Made by a program: the position numbers and the translations under genes. Below the pieces are notes generated by a model, which did not search any database, was not told the DNA's origin, and was given only the letters and a program-made list of their open reading frames with translations. This document shows, in pieces, positions 18,628-27,858 of a stretch of DNA of 64,000 nucleotides. The DNA comes from Psychrobacter sp. Choline-02u-9 (GTDB lineage Bacteria; Pseudomonadota; Gammaproteobacteria; Pseudomonadales; Moraxellaceae), in NCBI RefSeq assembly GCF_002836505.1, contig NZ_PJBF01000059.1, positions 186,001 through 250,000 on the forward strand, read 5' to 3'. Each line of letters opens with the position of its first letter. Position 1 is the stretch's first letter.

Positions 18628-19800
18628 ATGGCAGGTGACATAGCAAACACGATGGAAGAAGCAAGATTTGTTAAGCAAACTCGCAACTTTGATATTCAGC
18701 GCGTTATTGTCAAAATTGGTTCATCATTATTAACCAATAACGGTCGAGGGCTGGATCGTACTGCCATATATGAGTGGGCAAAGCAAATTGCTAAGCTGCA
18801 CAAAAAAGGCGTTGAGGTACTGCTGGTATCATCAGGTGCTGTTGCTGAAGGTGTAGTACGTATGAACCTTGAGGAACGTCCCAAGAAACTAGCAGCACTA
18901 CAAGCCTGTGCTTCTATTGGTCAAATGGGGTTGATTGAAACATGGTGGTCAGCTTTGATTCAGCATGGTATTCAAAGCTCGCAGCTACTGTTAACTCATG
19001 ATGATTTGTCTAATCGTAGCCGTTATCTTAATACGACGGGTGCGTTGACCCAGTTATTAGAATGGCGCGTACTACCTGTTATCAACGAAAACGATACCAT
19101 CACGATTGATGAGATTAAATTTGGCGATAACGATACCTTGGGTGCGATGGCAGCCGCGATGGTTAATGCTGATTTGTACATTATCTTAACCGATCAAGAA
19201 GGTGTCTTCACTGATAACCCACGTGATAATCCTGATGCTAAGATGATTCGCCAAGAACGTGCAATGGCTGATTATTTATTTGATATTGCAGGAGACGGCG
19301 GTAAGCTTGGACGCGGTGGTATGTTGACCAAAATCCGTGCTGGACGCCTTGCTGCTATGGGTGGCTGTCCTACCGTTATCGTCAGCGGTGCTATCGATGA
19401 CGTTATCACTCGTGTGGTATCAGGCGAAGCGGTAGGTACATTGCTGACGACTAATGACGAAGATAAAATCATCGCGCGTAAACAGTGGCTAGCTGCGCAT
19501 CTACGTATGTCAGGTAGCTTGGTCGTCGATGCAGGTGCTGCAAGAGCATTGACTGAGCACAATAGAAGTTTATTGCCAGTGGGTGTTGTGGAAGTGCAAG
19601 GCGGGTTTGATGAAGGTGATGTGGTAGAAATCATCCACCAAGATACGGGCGAACGTATAGCCGTCGGGCAGGTAAACTTCTCATCGAATGATGCGCGCCG
19701 CGTCGCTCGTGAGCGTACTGAACAGTTCGATAAGATCTTTGGCAGTAGCGAAGAACGTGTCGTCATGGTACACCGCGACAATCTTGCATTAACTGTATAG
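18628..19800 (+). CDS. proB: Glutamate 5-kinase
   Basis: 390 residues. It phosphorylates glutamate to glutamyl-5-phosphate, the first step of proline synthesis. The amino-acid-kinase domain (about 20-275) shows VIVKIGSSLLT, VLLVSSGAVAEG, ENDT and GRGGMLTKIRAG. A C-terminal PUA domain (about 295-375) includes LLPVGVVEVQGGFDEGD. ATG 18628 follows an exceptionally good AAAAAGGAG. It lies directly after obgE on the same strand, an arrangement common in proteobacteria. proA is not adjacent. Confidence 0.95.
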   Translation: MAGDIANTMEEARFVKQTRNFDIQRVIVKIGSSLLTNNGRGLDRTAIYEWAKQIAKLHKKGVEVLLVSSGAVAEGVVRMNLEERPKKLAALQACASIGQMGLIETWWSALIQHGIQSSQLLLTHDDLSNRSRYLNTTGALTQLLEWRVLPVINENDTITIDEIKFGDNDTLGAMAAAMVNADLYIILTDQEGVFTDNPRDNPDAKMIRQERAMADYLFDIAGDGGKLGRGGMLTKIRAGRLAAMGGCPTVIVSGAIDDVITRVVSGEAVGTLLTTNDEDKIIARKQWLAAHLRMSGSLVVDAGAARALTEHNRSLLPVGVVEVQGGFDEGDVVEIIHQDTGERIAVGQVNFSSNDARRVARERTEQFDKIFGSSEERVVMVHRDNLALTV

Positions 19801-19838
19801 CGCTTTCATATAACCTTTTTTATTCAACTTATTTTATC

Positions 19839-19880
19839 CAGCACAATATCCATTTATAAATATGGATATTGTGCTGTTTT
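19839..19880 (+). terminator. 15-bp perfect hairpin between proB and hemE, abutting the hemE ribosome site
   Basis: CAGCACAATATCCAT (19839-19853) pairs without mismatch with ATGGATATTGTGCTG (19862-19876), with an 8-base loop, then TTTT and immediately GGAG, the hemE SD (19881-19884). It can be read as the proB terminator. Only 16 bases separate it from the hemE ATG, leaving no room for a hemE promoter after it, so it may also control hemE. Confidence 0.65.
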
Positions 19881-19892
19881 GGAGATTTGTAC

Positions 19893-21029
19893 ATGAGTGC
19901 TTCAGACGGTAGTAACTCGGTTCAGCAACAGTTTGCACCTTTAAAAAATGATAGATTGCTACGTGCATTACGTTTTGAGCCCATCGATACCACACCGGTA
20001 TGGATGATGCGCCAAGCTGGTCGCTATTTGCCAGAATATAAGGCCACTCGTGCTGAAGCGGGTGACTTTATGAGCCTGTGCAAAGATACAGACCGCGCTA
20101 CTGAAGTGACTCTACAGCCATTGCGTCGCTATGACTTAGATGCTGCTATTTTGTTTAGTGATATTCTAACTATTCCTGATGCGATGGGATTGGGCTTGTA
20201 TTTCGAAACTGGTGAAGGCCCTAAGTTCAAACATCCTATCCGTGAGCAGGCTGATCTTGATAGATTGCCAGTGCTTGAGCCAAACGACTCTCTAGATTAT
20301 GTAATGCGTGCTGTAACCAGTATTCGTAAAGCATTGAACGGTCAAGTTCCACTATTTGGTTTTTCTGGCAGCCCATGGACATTAGCTACTTATATGATAG
20401 AAGGCGGTAGCTCAAAGGATTATCGTTATACCAAAGGCTTCTTGTATAGTAACCCTGATTTTTTACATCAGTTATTAGACAAACTTGCAACGTCAGTTAT
20501 TGACTATTTAGATGCCCAAATCATAGCTGGCGCTCAAATCGTTCAGATATTTGATAGTTGGGGCGGGGCGTTAGGCCATCGTCAATTTATCGAATTTTCA
20601 CACATTTATAATAAACGTATTGTCGCCGAACTAAAGGAACGTCATCCACAAGTACCTGTAGTGCTATTCACTAAAGGTGGTGGGTTATGGCTTGATATTC
20701 AGGCTGACAGCGAAGCAGATGTGCTAGGTCTAGACTGGACGATGCCGATTGATCGTGCGCGTCAAGTACTGACTGAGAGTCAGCGTCAGTTGACCAAAAA
20801 GCATAAAAAACTGCAAAGCAGCAAAGCTATCCAAGGTAACTTAGATCCAGCGACGTTATACGGCTCGCCTGCCACTATCCGTTCTGAAGTGAACGCCATG
20901 CTTGACCGTGCTTACGCCGACGGTGAAAAGACTGGTTACATAGCAAACTTAGGTCATGGTATCACCCAGTGGGTTAACCCTGACAATGCCAAAGTGTTTG
21001 TGGATGCAGTACACGACTATAAAATTTAA
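19893..21029 (+). CDS. hemE: Uroporphyrinogen decarboxylase
   Basis: 378 residues from ATG 19893 (GGAG with 8 bases of spacing; the longer frame from TTG 19869 overlaps the upstream hairpin). It decarboxylates uroporphyrinogen III to coproporphyrinogen III in cytoplasmic heme synthesis. Both family signatures are present: [15 protein letters not shown] near the N-terminus and [17 protein letters not shown] centrally. The conserved DSWGG and C-terminal NLGHGI are also visible. The length is slightly above the usual ~354 because of an N-terminal tail and a KKHKKLQSS insertion near 300. argC follows 136 bases later. Confidence 0.95.
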   Translation: MSASDGSNSVQQQFAPLKNDRLLRALRFEPIDTTPVWMMRQAGRYLPEYKATRAEAGDFMSLCKDTDRATEVTLQPLRRYDLDAAILFSDILTIPDAMGLGLYFETGEGPKFKHPIREQADLDRLPVLEPNDSLDYVMRAVTSIRKALNGQVPLFGFSGSPWTLATYMIEGGSSKDYRYTKGFLYSNPDFLHQLLDKLATSVIDYLDAQIIAGAQIVQIFDSWGGALGHRQFIEFSHIYNKRIVAELKERHPQVPVVLFTKGGGLWLDIQADSEADVLGLDWTMPIDRARQVLTESQRQLTKKHKKLQSSKAIQGNLDPATLYGSPATIRSEVNAMLDRAYADGEKTGYIANLGHGITQWVNPDNAKVFVDAVHDYKI

Positions 21030-21165
21030 GAGTCAGAATATTTAGAGAGTGATTCTGTATTTGTTCGCATTTGCGGAACTGTATAATTTATGGAACTGAA
21101 TGAATTATAAGCAAATATAGAATCTATCAGTGCATATTTAGTATTTACCAAGAAAAGGGTGTTTT

Positions 21166-22233
21166 ATGATTTCAGTAGCGATCGTCGGTGGTACAGGCTA
21201 TACGGGTATTGAGCTCATTCGCTTATTATCTGCTCATCCTGAGGTTTCTATTGATTTATTAACTTCTCGTAGCGAAGCTGGCACTCGTGCTGATGAAATC
21301 TTCCCAAGCTTACGCGGTGTGTCTGACATCGTTTTTAGCGACTTGGGTGATAATACGCTTGCTGCATTGCAAAAATGTGATGTTGTGTTTTTTGCGACGC
21401 CACATGGCGTAGCAATGAAGCAAGCTGAGGCGCTTACTCAAGCTGGCGTCAAGGTTATCGATTTGGCTGCTGATTTTCGTTTGCAGTCACTGACTGACTT
21501 TGAGCATTGGTACAAGCAGTCACATGCTTGCCCTGAATTGTTGAAAACAGCAGTCTACGGCTTACCAGAAATCAATCGTGACAAGCTTGCGAATGCGTTA
21601 CTAGTAGGCAACCCAGGCTGTTATCCAACCACTGCGATTTTGGGTCTAAAACCAATTATCGAAGCTCAGAATAAGCAAGCAGAGCGTTTGATCGAGTCTC
21701 GTATTGTAATTGACGCAAAATCTGGTGTATCTGGCGCAGGTCGTCAAGCATCACTTGCACTCAATTATGCTGAGACAACAGATAGCTTTAAGGCTTATAG
21801 CGTCGAAGGTCATCGTCATTTACCAGAGATTGAGCAGGGTGTCGCACAGTTATTAGACAGTCAATTTACGCACCGTATTCGCTTTTTGCCGCATTTAGTA
21901 CCGATGATTCGTGGCATGCTCAGCTCTATTCATATGGAACTGACCGATGCTGGTGCGGCTATCGATTGGCAGCAAGCGTTTGAAAATAGCTATGCGTCAG
22001 AGTTGTTTGTTGATGTCATGCCAAAGGGGCTTTATCCCGATACGCGCAGTGTTCGCGCTAGTAACCGTTTACGTATTGCCGTACATCAGGACAATGAGCG
22101 TGCTGAGCTAACAGTTATCGTTGTTCAAGATAATTTAGTCAAAGGTGCTGCTGGGCAGGCTGTGCAAAACATGAATGTGATGTTTGGTTTTGACGAGTCA
22201 ATGGGGCTGAACTTTGCACCGATTGTTCCTTAA
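21166..22233 (+). CDS. argC: N-acetyl-gamma-glutamyl-phosphate reductase
   Basis: 355 residues. It is the NADPH-dependent third step of arginine synthesis. The N-terminal Rossmann motif GGTGYTGIELIRLL is seen, and the active-site Cys is C152 in GNPGCYPT. HLVPMIRGMLSSIH and the C-terminal QDNLVKGAAGQAVQN block are conserved. ATG 21166 follows AAAAGGGTG. The argC-coiled-coil gene order that follows resembles Pseudomonas and Acinetobacter. Confidence 0.95.
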   Translation: MISVAIVGGTGYTGIELIRLLSAHPEVSIDLLTSRSEAGTRADEIFPSLRGVSDIVFSDLGDNTLAALQKCDVVFFATPHGVAMKQAEALTQAGVKVIDLAADFRLQSLTDFEHWYKQSHACPELLKTAVYGLPEINRDKLANALLVGNPGCYPTTAILGLKPIIEAQNKQAERLIESRIVIDAKSGVSGAGRQASLALNYAETTDSFKAYSVEGHRHLPEIEQGVAQLLDSQFTHRIRFLPHLVPMIRGMLSSIHMELTDAGAAIDWQQAFENSYASELFVDVMPKGLYPDTRSVRASNRLRIAVHQDNERAELTVIVVQDNLVKGAAGQAVQNMNVMFGFDESMGLNFAPIVP

Positions 22234-22336
22234 TATCAACGACTTCATATTCCAATCATTCACATTTGCGGTGCTAGGTATTGATTATAAATTCGGCTAT
22301 AATGACTTGCCCTTACCCTTAAGAGATACTGTCTAA

Positions 22337-23203
22337 ATGCGTTTTCAGCTCGTACTACGCTTTTGCTCACAGCCAGCACGTTTATCGTGCAAAGACTCGG
22401 TTATACCTAGCTTGGAGCGCAAACAGCATTCCTTTGGAAATAATAATGTCCCGAAAAGTGGTATTGCTAGTTCACAACGCGGCGCTTCTACATTGGTATT
22501 GGCACTGTTTATTGTAGCCGTATTAGTGACAGCAGTGGTTGGGCTAATATTTGGTCATAAGCTTGGTTACCAACGTGGCCTTCATTCGATGGAAACAGAA
22601 GCCAAGCAAGCAATCATCGATAGCACTGAAGCGACACAAGCGCTAGAAGATTTGCGCCTTAGCAATAAGATAGCTACTAACCAAGCGGCAACTGCCAAAC
22701 AAGAACTGGCCATCAGTTTGGCTAATTTAAAAGAACTGCGTGAAAGCCAGCAAGAACTAACAGTAGAAAATAAGCAAGTGTCACAGCTCAATGAGCTATA
22801 TTCAGATGTCATTCGTGAGAAAGGTGGTATGCCTTTACAGGTATTAGGTGCCAAAATTTCGCCATTACCTGAAAATGCTTTTGAGTATGGTTTTGATATT
22901 GGGATGCTTAGTAGCGATGGTCAAGCCAAACGCTTGAGGCCTGTATTGACGCTACTTAACAATGATGACCTTGTAGAGGTGCCACTTGACCCTGCATACC
23001 ATATGATCGAAGGTATCGTTCGGATACGTGGTCGCTTTGTAATGCCATCAGGTTTTAGACCATTGCAAGCCAAACTGACTTTGCAAGCTGGTGGTCAGAA
23101 AGTAGAGCAATTGTATGACTGGAAGCTCGGTGATAGTGTGGATAACATGCTACCATCGCTCCTAGATTTACCAGAAGTTGATGAAAGTCCTATCGTACCT
23201 TAA
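22337..23203 (+). CDS. Coiled-coil inner-membrane protein (DUF6776-like)
   Basis: 288 residues of unknown function. One transmembrane segment lies at about 51-72 (STLVLALFIVAVLVTAVVGL) after a basic N-terminus. A coiled coil occupies about 85-155 (KQELAISLANLKELRESQQE and flanks). A compact C-terminal domain follows (about 165-280). The topology suggests a periplasmic coiled coil plus globular domain. In Pseudomonas an unstudied protein of this shape lies next to argC, often with a bactofilin; no bactofilin gene follows here. A TATAAT box at 22298-22303 may serve as its promoter. Confidence 0.7.
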   Translation: MRFQLVLRFCSQPARLSCKDSVIPSLERKQHSFGNNNVPKSGIASSQRGASTLVLALFIVAVLVTAVVGLIFGHKLGYQRGLHSMETEAKQAIIDSTEATQALEDLRLSNKIATNQAATAKQELAISLANLKELRESQQELTVENKQVSQLNELYSDVIREKGGMPLQVLGAKISPLPENAFEYGFDIGMLSSDGQAKRLRPVLTLLNNDDLVEVPLDPAYHMIEGIVRIRGRFVMPSGFRPLQAKLTLQAGGQKVEQLYDWKLGDSVDNMLPSLLDLPEVDESPIVP

Positions 23204-23354
23204 TTACCTCATGTCTTATTGAAACACTCAGTGACGATGATGTGGTTGAAATCAAAGCACAATGACCTTAATTAGTGTTTGTGCTTTATACCATGCCTTA
23301 TCGCCTGCCTTAACATTCTCTATCTTAAACTTACCTTATAATTATATTTTGATT

Positions 23355-23762
23355 ATGATGAAAAAAATGATATCACAAGCCACGCCAACGGTTGCTGATT
23401 GGCACTTTCCCAATATGCCTGCTCATCGTGCACAAGACGGTGATACTGATGGTGAAACGTCACCGCAAGCAGATGTATTGGTCGCAGAGCCTGAAGTAGC
23501 CAAACCGCCTATGTATGCGGTCGTTATGTACAATGACAATTACACGCCGATGGAGTTTGTTGTATACATATTGCAGTCAGAATTTCGTCATAGTATGGAT
23601 TCTGCGGTCGAGATTATGCTGACTATTCATAATAGCAGCAAAGGTATTGCTGGCATTTATCCCAAAGATATCGCCGAGACCAAGGCTAAAAAAGTAAATA
23701 GTCTGGCACATCGTGAAGGTTATCCGTTATTAACTCAAATCGAACCGCATCAAGGCGAGTAG
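23355..23762 (+). CDS. clpS: ClpS adaptor
   Basis: 135 residues from ATG 23355; ATGs at 23358 and 23367 are alternatives, and none has a clear SD. The longer frame begins with a hydrophobic non-conserved stretch. ClpS delivers N-degron substrates to ClpAP. The core YAVVMYNDNYTPMEFVVYIL contains the conserved N-end-residue pocket (NDNYTPMEFV). A helix with HNSSKGIAGIYPKDIAETK follows. The N-terminal ~45 residues are longer than in E. coli ClpS (106 residues). clpA follows after an unusually long 637-base gap. Confidence 0.92.
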   Translation: MMKKMISQATPTVADWHFPNMPAHRAQDGDTDGETSPQADVLVAEPEVAKPPMYAVVMYNDNYTPMEFVVYILQSEFRHSMDSAVEIMLTIHNSSKGIAGIYPKDIAETKAKKVNSLAHREGYPLLTQIEPHQGE

Positions 23763-24399
23763 AGCAATTTATTAATTTCTTATACTGATATATGGCTCTA
23801 TTAAAGTTTTACCTACTATTCTCTCCTTCTAAGCAATCCATATTAAAGCTCACCTTTATAGTGAGCTTTTTCGACTTTTCAGTCACTCCTCTTGTATACA
23901 AGTAGCATCTTTTAAAAATAGATTTATTATCCATAGGGTATTGATTTATATAGCAAATAACCCTATCTATTAAACAGTCTATTCAATAGTTTTAGACTAA
24001 ATATCTCAGTTAAACTTGCTAAAACCACGTCATTTCTAGCTTTGAAAATATCAATCTCTCTTTCTATCTAATCAGTTTTTCAACATTTAATATTCGTTAT
24101 TAAGGTTGTCGCTACTAGCTTGTAGCACGCTTTGATACATTTTAGTCTGTGTTAATAGATTGACTCCGTCGAAGTATCGTGTTGATATAAAGAAAAGCGG
24201 CCATGGATAGTTATGATTACGGTTGGCTGATAGTGAGATTATAGTATTTAATCAATAGTCTACCGCTCACCTCATTTATTCATGACTTCTAATAATACGA
24301 ATATAGCCCTTGAACAATTCATCTACCGCCCTGATTTACTTACTAACTCATTCATAAAACTATCAACTATAAAGATAGATATAACCGTAGGAAGTTGTT
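23763..24399. other. Long clpS-clpA intergenic region
   Basis: 637 bases. It holds a terminator (23845-23869) near clpS and otherwise AT-rich sequence. A possible weak clpA promoter is TTGACT (24160-24165) with TATAAA (24186-24191), but the 20-base spacing is poor. A 13-residue ORF at 24203-24244 has no clear ribosome site. No tRNA or other gene is recognisable. Confidence 0.4.
23845..23873 (+). terminator. Intrinsic terminator after clpS
   Basis: AAAGCTCAC (23845-23853) pairs with GTGAGCTTT (23861-23869), with a 7-base loop, and continues TTTCG. It separates clpS from clpA transcriptionally. Confidence 0.8.
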
Positions 24400-26940
24400 A
24401 TGTTAAGTCGTCATCTTGAAGTTTCTCTACGTTTAGCAATGACGCTTGCGCGCCAAAAATCGCATGAGTATCTCACTGTTGAACACTTGCTTTTGGCCTT
24501 ATTAGAAAACACTCATGCTGCCAATACGTTGACTGCTTGTAATGCTAATGTCTCGGCGTTGCGTACTGAGCTTGAGGTTTATATTAATAAACACACGCCA
24601 ACCATCGATGCTGATACAGAACAGTCACCGCAGCCGACTCAAAGCTTTGATCGTATCTTGCAGCGTGCTATTTTTCACGTGCAATCGATCGGTGGTGGTC
24701 GTTTGGTGGAAGGGTCTGATATTTTGGTCTCTATGTTTTCAGAACATGATACCTATGCTGTCTACTTGCTTAAAAAACAAGGCATCAGTCGCCTTGAGCT
24801 GACTCAGTATTTATCACATGGTCAAGATAAAGAAGAGCCATCTGAATCACGTGGTTCTGCAGGCACTGAACGCCGTAGTGCCTCTGAAAAGACCAGTAAA
24901 GATCCCTTAGTTGAATTTGCGAACAATCTAAACCAGCGAGCTGCTGAAGGTAAAACAGATCCTTTGATTGGGCGTGCTTCTGAAATTGAACGTGCTGCCC
25001 AAGTACTATGCCGTCGTCGTAAAAATAACCCATTGCTAGTAGGTGAGCCTGGTGTAGGTAAAACCTCTATCGCTGAAGGTTTGGCATGGTTAATTATTAA
25101 CGATAAAGCACCAATGCCCCTTAATGGTTGCGTGATTTATAGCCTTGATATTGGTTCATTGATTGCGGGAACTAAGTATCGCGGTGACTTTGAAAAACGC
25201 ATGAAATCATTGCTTGATGCGTTAAAGAAAAAACCAAATGCTATTCTTTTTATTGATGAAATTCATATGATTATTGGTGCTGGTTCATCTATGAGCAGCA
25301 ATATGGATGTGTCTAATTTGATTAAGCCTGCACTTGCCAACGGTGAGCTGCGTTGTATCGGTTCAACAACCTTTACTGAGTATCGCCAAGTATTTGAAAA
25401 AGACCATGCATTGTCGCGTCGTTTCCAAAAAATCGATGTTAAAGAACCTAGTGTGGATGACACCATCGATATCTTGCGTGGTCTAAAACCTCGTTATGAA
25501 GAATTCCATAATGTTGAGTATACGGATGAAGCGTTGGTTACAGCGGTACAGTTATCAGCCAAGCATATTCATGAGCGTTTTTTACCTGACAAAGCTATTG
25601 ACGTGATTGACGAAGCAGGTGCGTACAAGCGCTTAGGTGTGGTGCCTGATGTCGATGATATCGAAGCGGAAGAGAGTTTCATTGCTGATTTAGAGCAGGA
25701 TTTTGATGCGCAAATTGATGCTGATATTGAAGGTATCGATGGTGATACAGATAATGAAATGCAGGATGAAGCAGCGACTGCGAAAGCGAGCGATAGTGCT
25801 AAATCAGCAGATGGTGTGAAGTTATCAAAGGGTCAAAAGCCACCGATGAAAATCGATGTTGCTGATATCGAGGCTATCATTGCTAAACTGGCACGTATTC
25901 CACCCAAATCTGTATCGAGTGATGACAAGAGTATCCTTGAGCATTTAGATCGAGATCTGAAGCACTTGGTGTTTGGTCAAGATGAGGCGATTGCTACGTT
26001 GGCTGATGCTATCAAGCTATCACGTGCAGGATTAAAAGCCCCAGATAAGCCAATTGGTTCGTTTATGTTTGCAGGTCCGACTGGTGTGGGTAAAACAGAA
26101 GTATCGCGTCAGTTAGCGAACCTGTTAGGTGTAGAATTAGTACGCTTTGATATGTCAGAGTATATGGAAGCGCACACGGCATCACGCTTGATCGGTGCAC
26201 CTCCAGGTTATGTTGGCTATGATCAAGGCGGCTTACTCACCGAAAAAATCAATCAGCATCCACATTGTGTATTGTTGCTTGATGAGATTGAAAAAGCGCA
26301 TCCAGATGTGTTCAACTTGTTACTACAAGTGATGGATCATGGTACGTTGACTGATAACAATGGTCGTGTGGCCATCTTTAAGCAAGTCATCGTTATTATG
26401 ACAACGAACGTTGGTGCTGATAGTATCAGTCGCTCGTCAATGGGCTTCACGCAACAAGACCATAGTCGTGATAATACAGAGTCGCTGAAACGTGTCTTTA
26501 CGCCAGAGTTCCGCAATCGCTTAGACGCCATTATTCAGTTCAATCCTCTAGATACGTCAGTTGTTGTATCGGTTGTCGATAAGTTCTTGGTTGAATTACA
26601 AGTACAGCTTGATGATAAGCAAGTGACATTAGAGATTGATGACGATGTACGTGACTACTTGGCGGATAAAGGCTATGACCGTCTAATGGGTGCACGTCCG
26701 ATGCAGCGTTTGATTCAGGATGAAATCAAAAAACCATTGGCAAGTATGATTTTGTTTGGTGATTTGGTCAATGGCGGTGTCGTACATCTGACTTTAGAGC
26801 CTAAAGTCGATGATTCTCAAGAGAATGATACGATGAAGCCTGATAAGGTGTCAGACAAAGGCTCAGCTGATAGTCGTATTATTCTGACAGTCGTTGAAAC
26901 TCATGAACCACAACCCGATTCTGAATCTCTTGCTAGCTAA
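24400..26940 (+). CDS. clpA: ClpA, ATPase subunit of ClpAP protease, with acidic insertion
   Basis: 846 residues against about 758 in E. coli. It is a hexameric AAA+ unfoldase that feeds ClpP and binds ClpS. The N-domain spans 1-145. AAA1 has Walker A GEPGVGKTS and Walker B ILFIDEIH; AAA2 has GPTGVGKTE and VLLLDEIEKAH. At the D1-D2 junction (about 418-482) lies an acidic, low-complexity insertion (VDDIEAEESFIADLEQDFDA...), after which the normal VADIEAIIAKLARIP sequence resumes. The C-terminus is also extended by ~40 polar residues. ATG 24400 follows TAGGAAG. A strong terminator follows. Confidence 0.95.
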   Translation: MLSRHLEVSLRLAMTLARQKSHEYLTVEHLLLALLENTHAANTLTACNANVSALRTELEVYINKHTPTIDADTEQSPQPTQSFDRILQRAIFHVQSIGGGRLVEGSDILVSMFSEHDTYAVYLLKKQGISRLELTQYLSHGQDKEEPSESRGSAGTERRSASEKTSKDPLVEFANNLNQRAAEGKTDPLIGRASEIERAAQVLCRRRKNNPLLVGEPGVGKTSIAEGLAWLIINDKAPMPLNGCVIYSLDIGSLIAGTKYRGDFEKRMKSLLDALKKKPNAILFIDEIHMIIGAGSSMSSNMDVSNLIKPALANGELRCIGSTTFTEYRQVFEKDHALSRRFQKIDVKEPSVDDTIDILRGLKPRYEEFHNVEYTDEALVTAVQLSAKHIHERFLPDKAIDVIDEAGAYKRLGVVPDVDDIEAEESFIADLEQDFDAQIDADIEGIDGDTDNEMQDEAATAKASDSAKSADGVKLSKGQKPPMKIDVADIEAIIAKLARIPPKSVSSDDKSILEHLDRDLKHLVFGQDEAIATLADAIKLSRAGLKAPDKPIGSFMFAGPTGVGKTEVSRQLANLLGVELVRFDMSEYMEAHTASRLIGAPPGYVGYDQGGLLTEKINQHPHCVLLLDEIEKAHPDVFNLLLQVMDHGTLTDNNGRVAIFKQVIVIMTTNVGADSISRSSMGFTQQDHSRDNTESLKRVFTPEFRNRLDAIIQFNPLDTSVVVSVVDKFLVELQVQLDDKQVTLEIDDDVRDYLADKGYDRLMGARPMQRLIQDEIKKPLASMILFGDLVNGGVVHLTLEPKVDDSQENDTMKPDKVSDKGSADSRIILTVVETHEPQPDSESLAS

Positions 26941-26961
26941 GTTGTTTAATATTGATGTCAC

Positions 26962-27001
26962 AAAAACGGCTACCGTATTACTGCGGTAGCCGTTTTTTTA
27001 T
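26962..27001 (+). terminator. Intrinsic terminator after clpA
   Basis: AAAAACGGCTACCG (26962-26975) pairs with CGGTAGCCGTTTTT (26984-26997), with an 8-base loop and a continuing T tract. Confidence 0.9.
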
Positions 27002-27120
27002 TGCTATAATTCATCAACAAAGTGCACACTATTTTTTGTTAGTATGATTATTTATAGTAAGCTGGCTTTAACAAATCTATTGAACTTATAACAAGATAAC
27101 AAGTATAAAAAGGACACAAT

Positions 27121-27858
27121 ATGGAACTGTTTGATGAACCGACAACCAAAACAGCAGAACAAAAACAGGCGATTTTAGACAATGTCCGTTTACCAGAAGA
27201 TTGGAAAACAGCATTAGCAGATGAACTAACGTCTGAGAATATGGATAATCTACGCGCATTTTTAAAGGAAGCCTATCAGTCAGACGATAGTATCTATCCA
27301 CCTGCGCCGCTGATGTTTAATGCGCTTAATCTCACGCCGTTATCGCAAGTCAAGGTGGTCATTTTAGGTCAAGATCCTTATCATCGTCCAGGACAGGCAA
27401 TGGGGTTGTCATTTTCTGTCCCTAAAGCCATTCCAAAGCCGCCATCACTTAACAATCTACTAAAAGAGATGGCAGATGATATCGGTATCCGTCCATCAGC
27501 GCATGGTGATTTGACCTATTGGGCGGAGCAAGGTGTGTTACTGTTAAATAGTTCACTGACTGTACGAGAAGGCGAGCCGAATAGTCATCAAAATAAAGGC
27601 TGGGAGCAATTTACTGATGCAGTCATCGATGCGGTCAACGAACAGACAGAGCATACTGTGTTCATTTTGTGGGGTAGTAAAGCACAGAAAAAAGGTAAGT
27701 ATATTGATACCGATAAACATCTGATTTTGACTGCAGTACATCCTTCACCCTTGGCTGCTAATCGTGGCGGGTTCTTTGGTACCAAACCTTTTTCTAAGAC
27801 TAATGATTACTTGGTGCAGTATGGTCAGACACCGATTGATTGGCAACTGCCACAATAG
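27121..27858 (+). CDS. ung: Uracil-DNA glycosylase, family 1
   Basis: 245 residues. It removes uracil from DNA to start base-excision repair. The catalytic water-activating Asp is D85 in GQDPYHRPGQAMGLSFSV. Uracil-binding LNSSLTVREGEPNSH and the HPSPLAANRGGFFG leucine-loop motif are present. ATG 27121 follows AAAGGACACA. The stop codon is immediately followed by the tadA start with no spacer, so the two deaminated-base-related genes are cotranscribed, probably with translational coupling. Confidence 0.96.
   Translation: MELFDEPTTKTAEQKQAILDNVRLPEDWKTALADELTSENMDNLRAFLKEAYQSDDSIYPPAPLMFNALNLTPLSQVKVVILGQDPYHRPGQAMGLSFSVPKAIPKPPSLNNLLKEMADDIGIRPSAHGDLTYWAEQGVLLLNSSLTVREGEPNSHQNKGWEQFTDAVIDAVNEQTEHTVFILWGSKAQKKGKYIDTDKHLILTAVHPSPLAANRGGFFGTKPFSKTNDYLVQYGQTPIDWQLPQ

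Noticed and set aside
19272-19781. 169-codon minus-strand ORF opposite proB
   Set aside because: It lies fully inside a clear proB gene, has no ribosome site and its composition (Ser/Thr/Pro/Arg) is typical of an antisense shadow frame.
24203-24244. 13-codon ORF in the clpS-clpA spacer as a leader peptide
   Set aside because: No ribosome site, no regulatory codons and no following attenuator hairpin.
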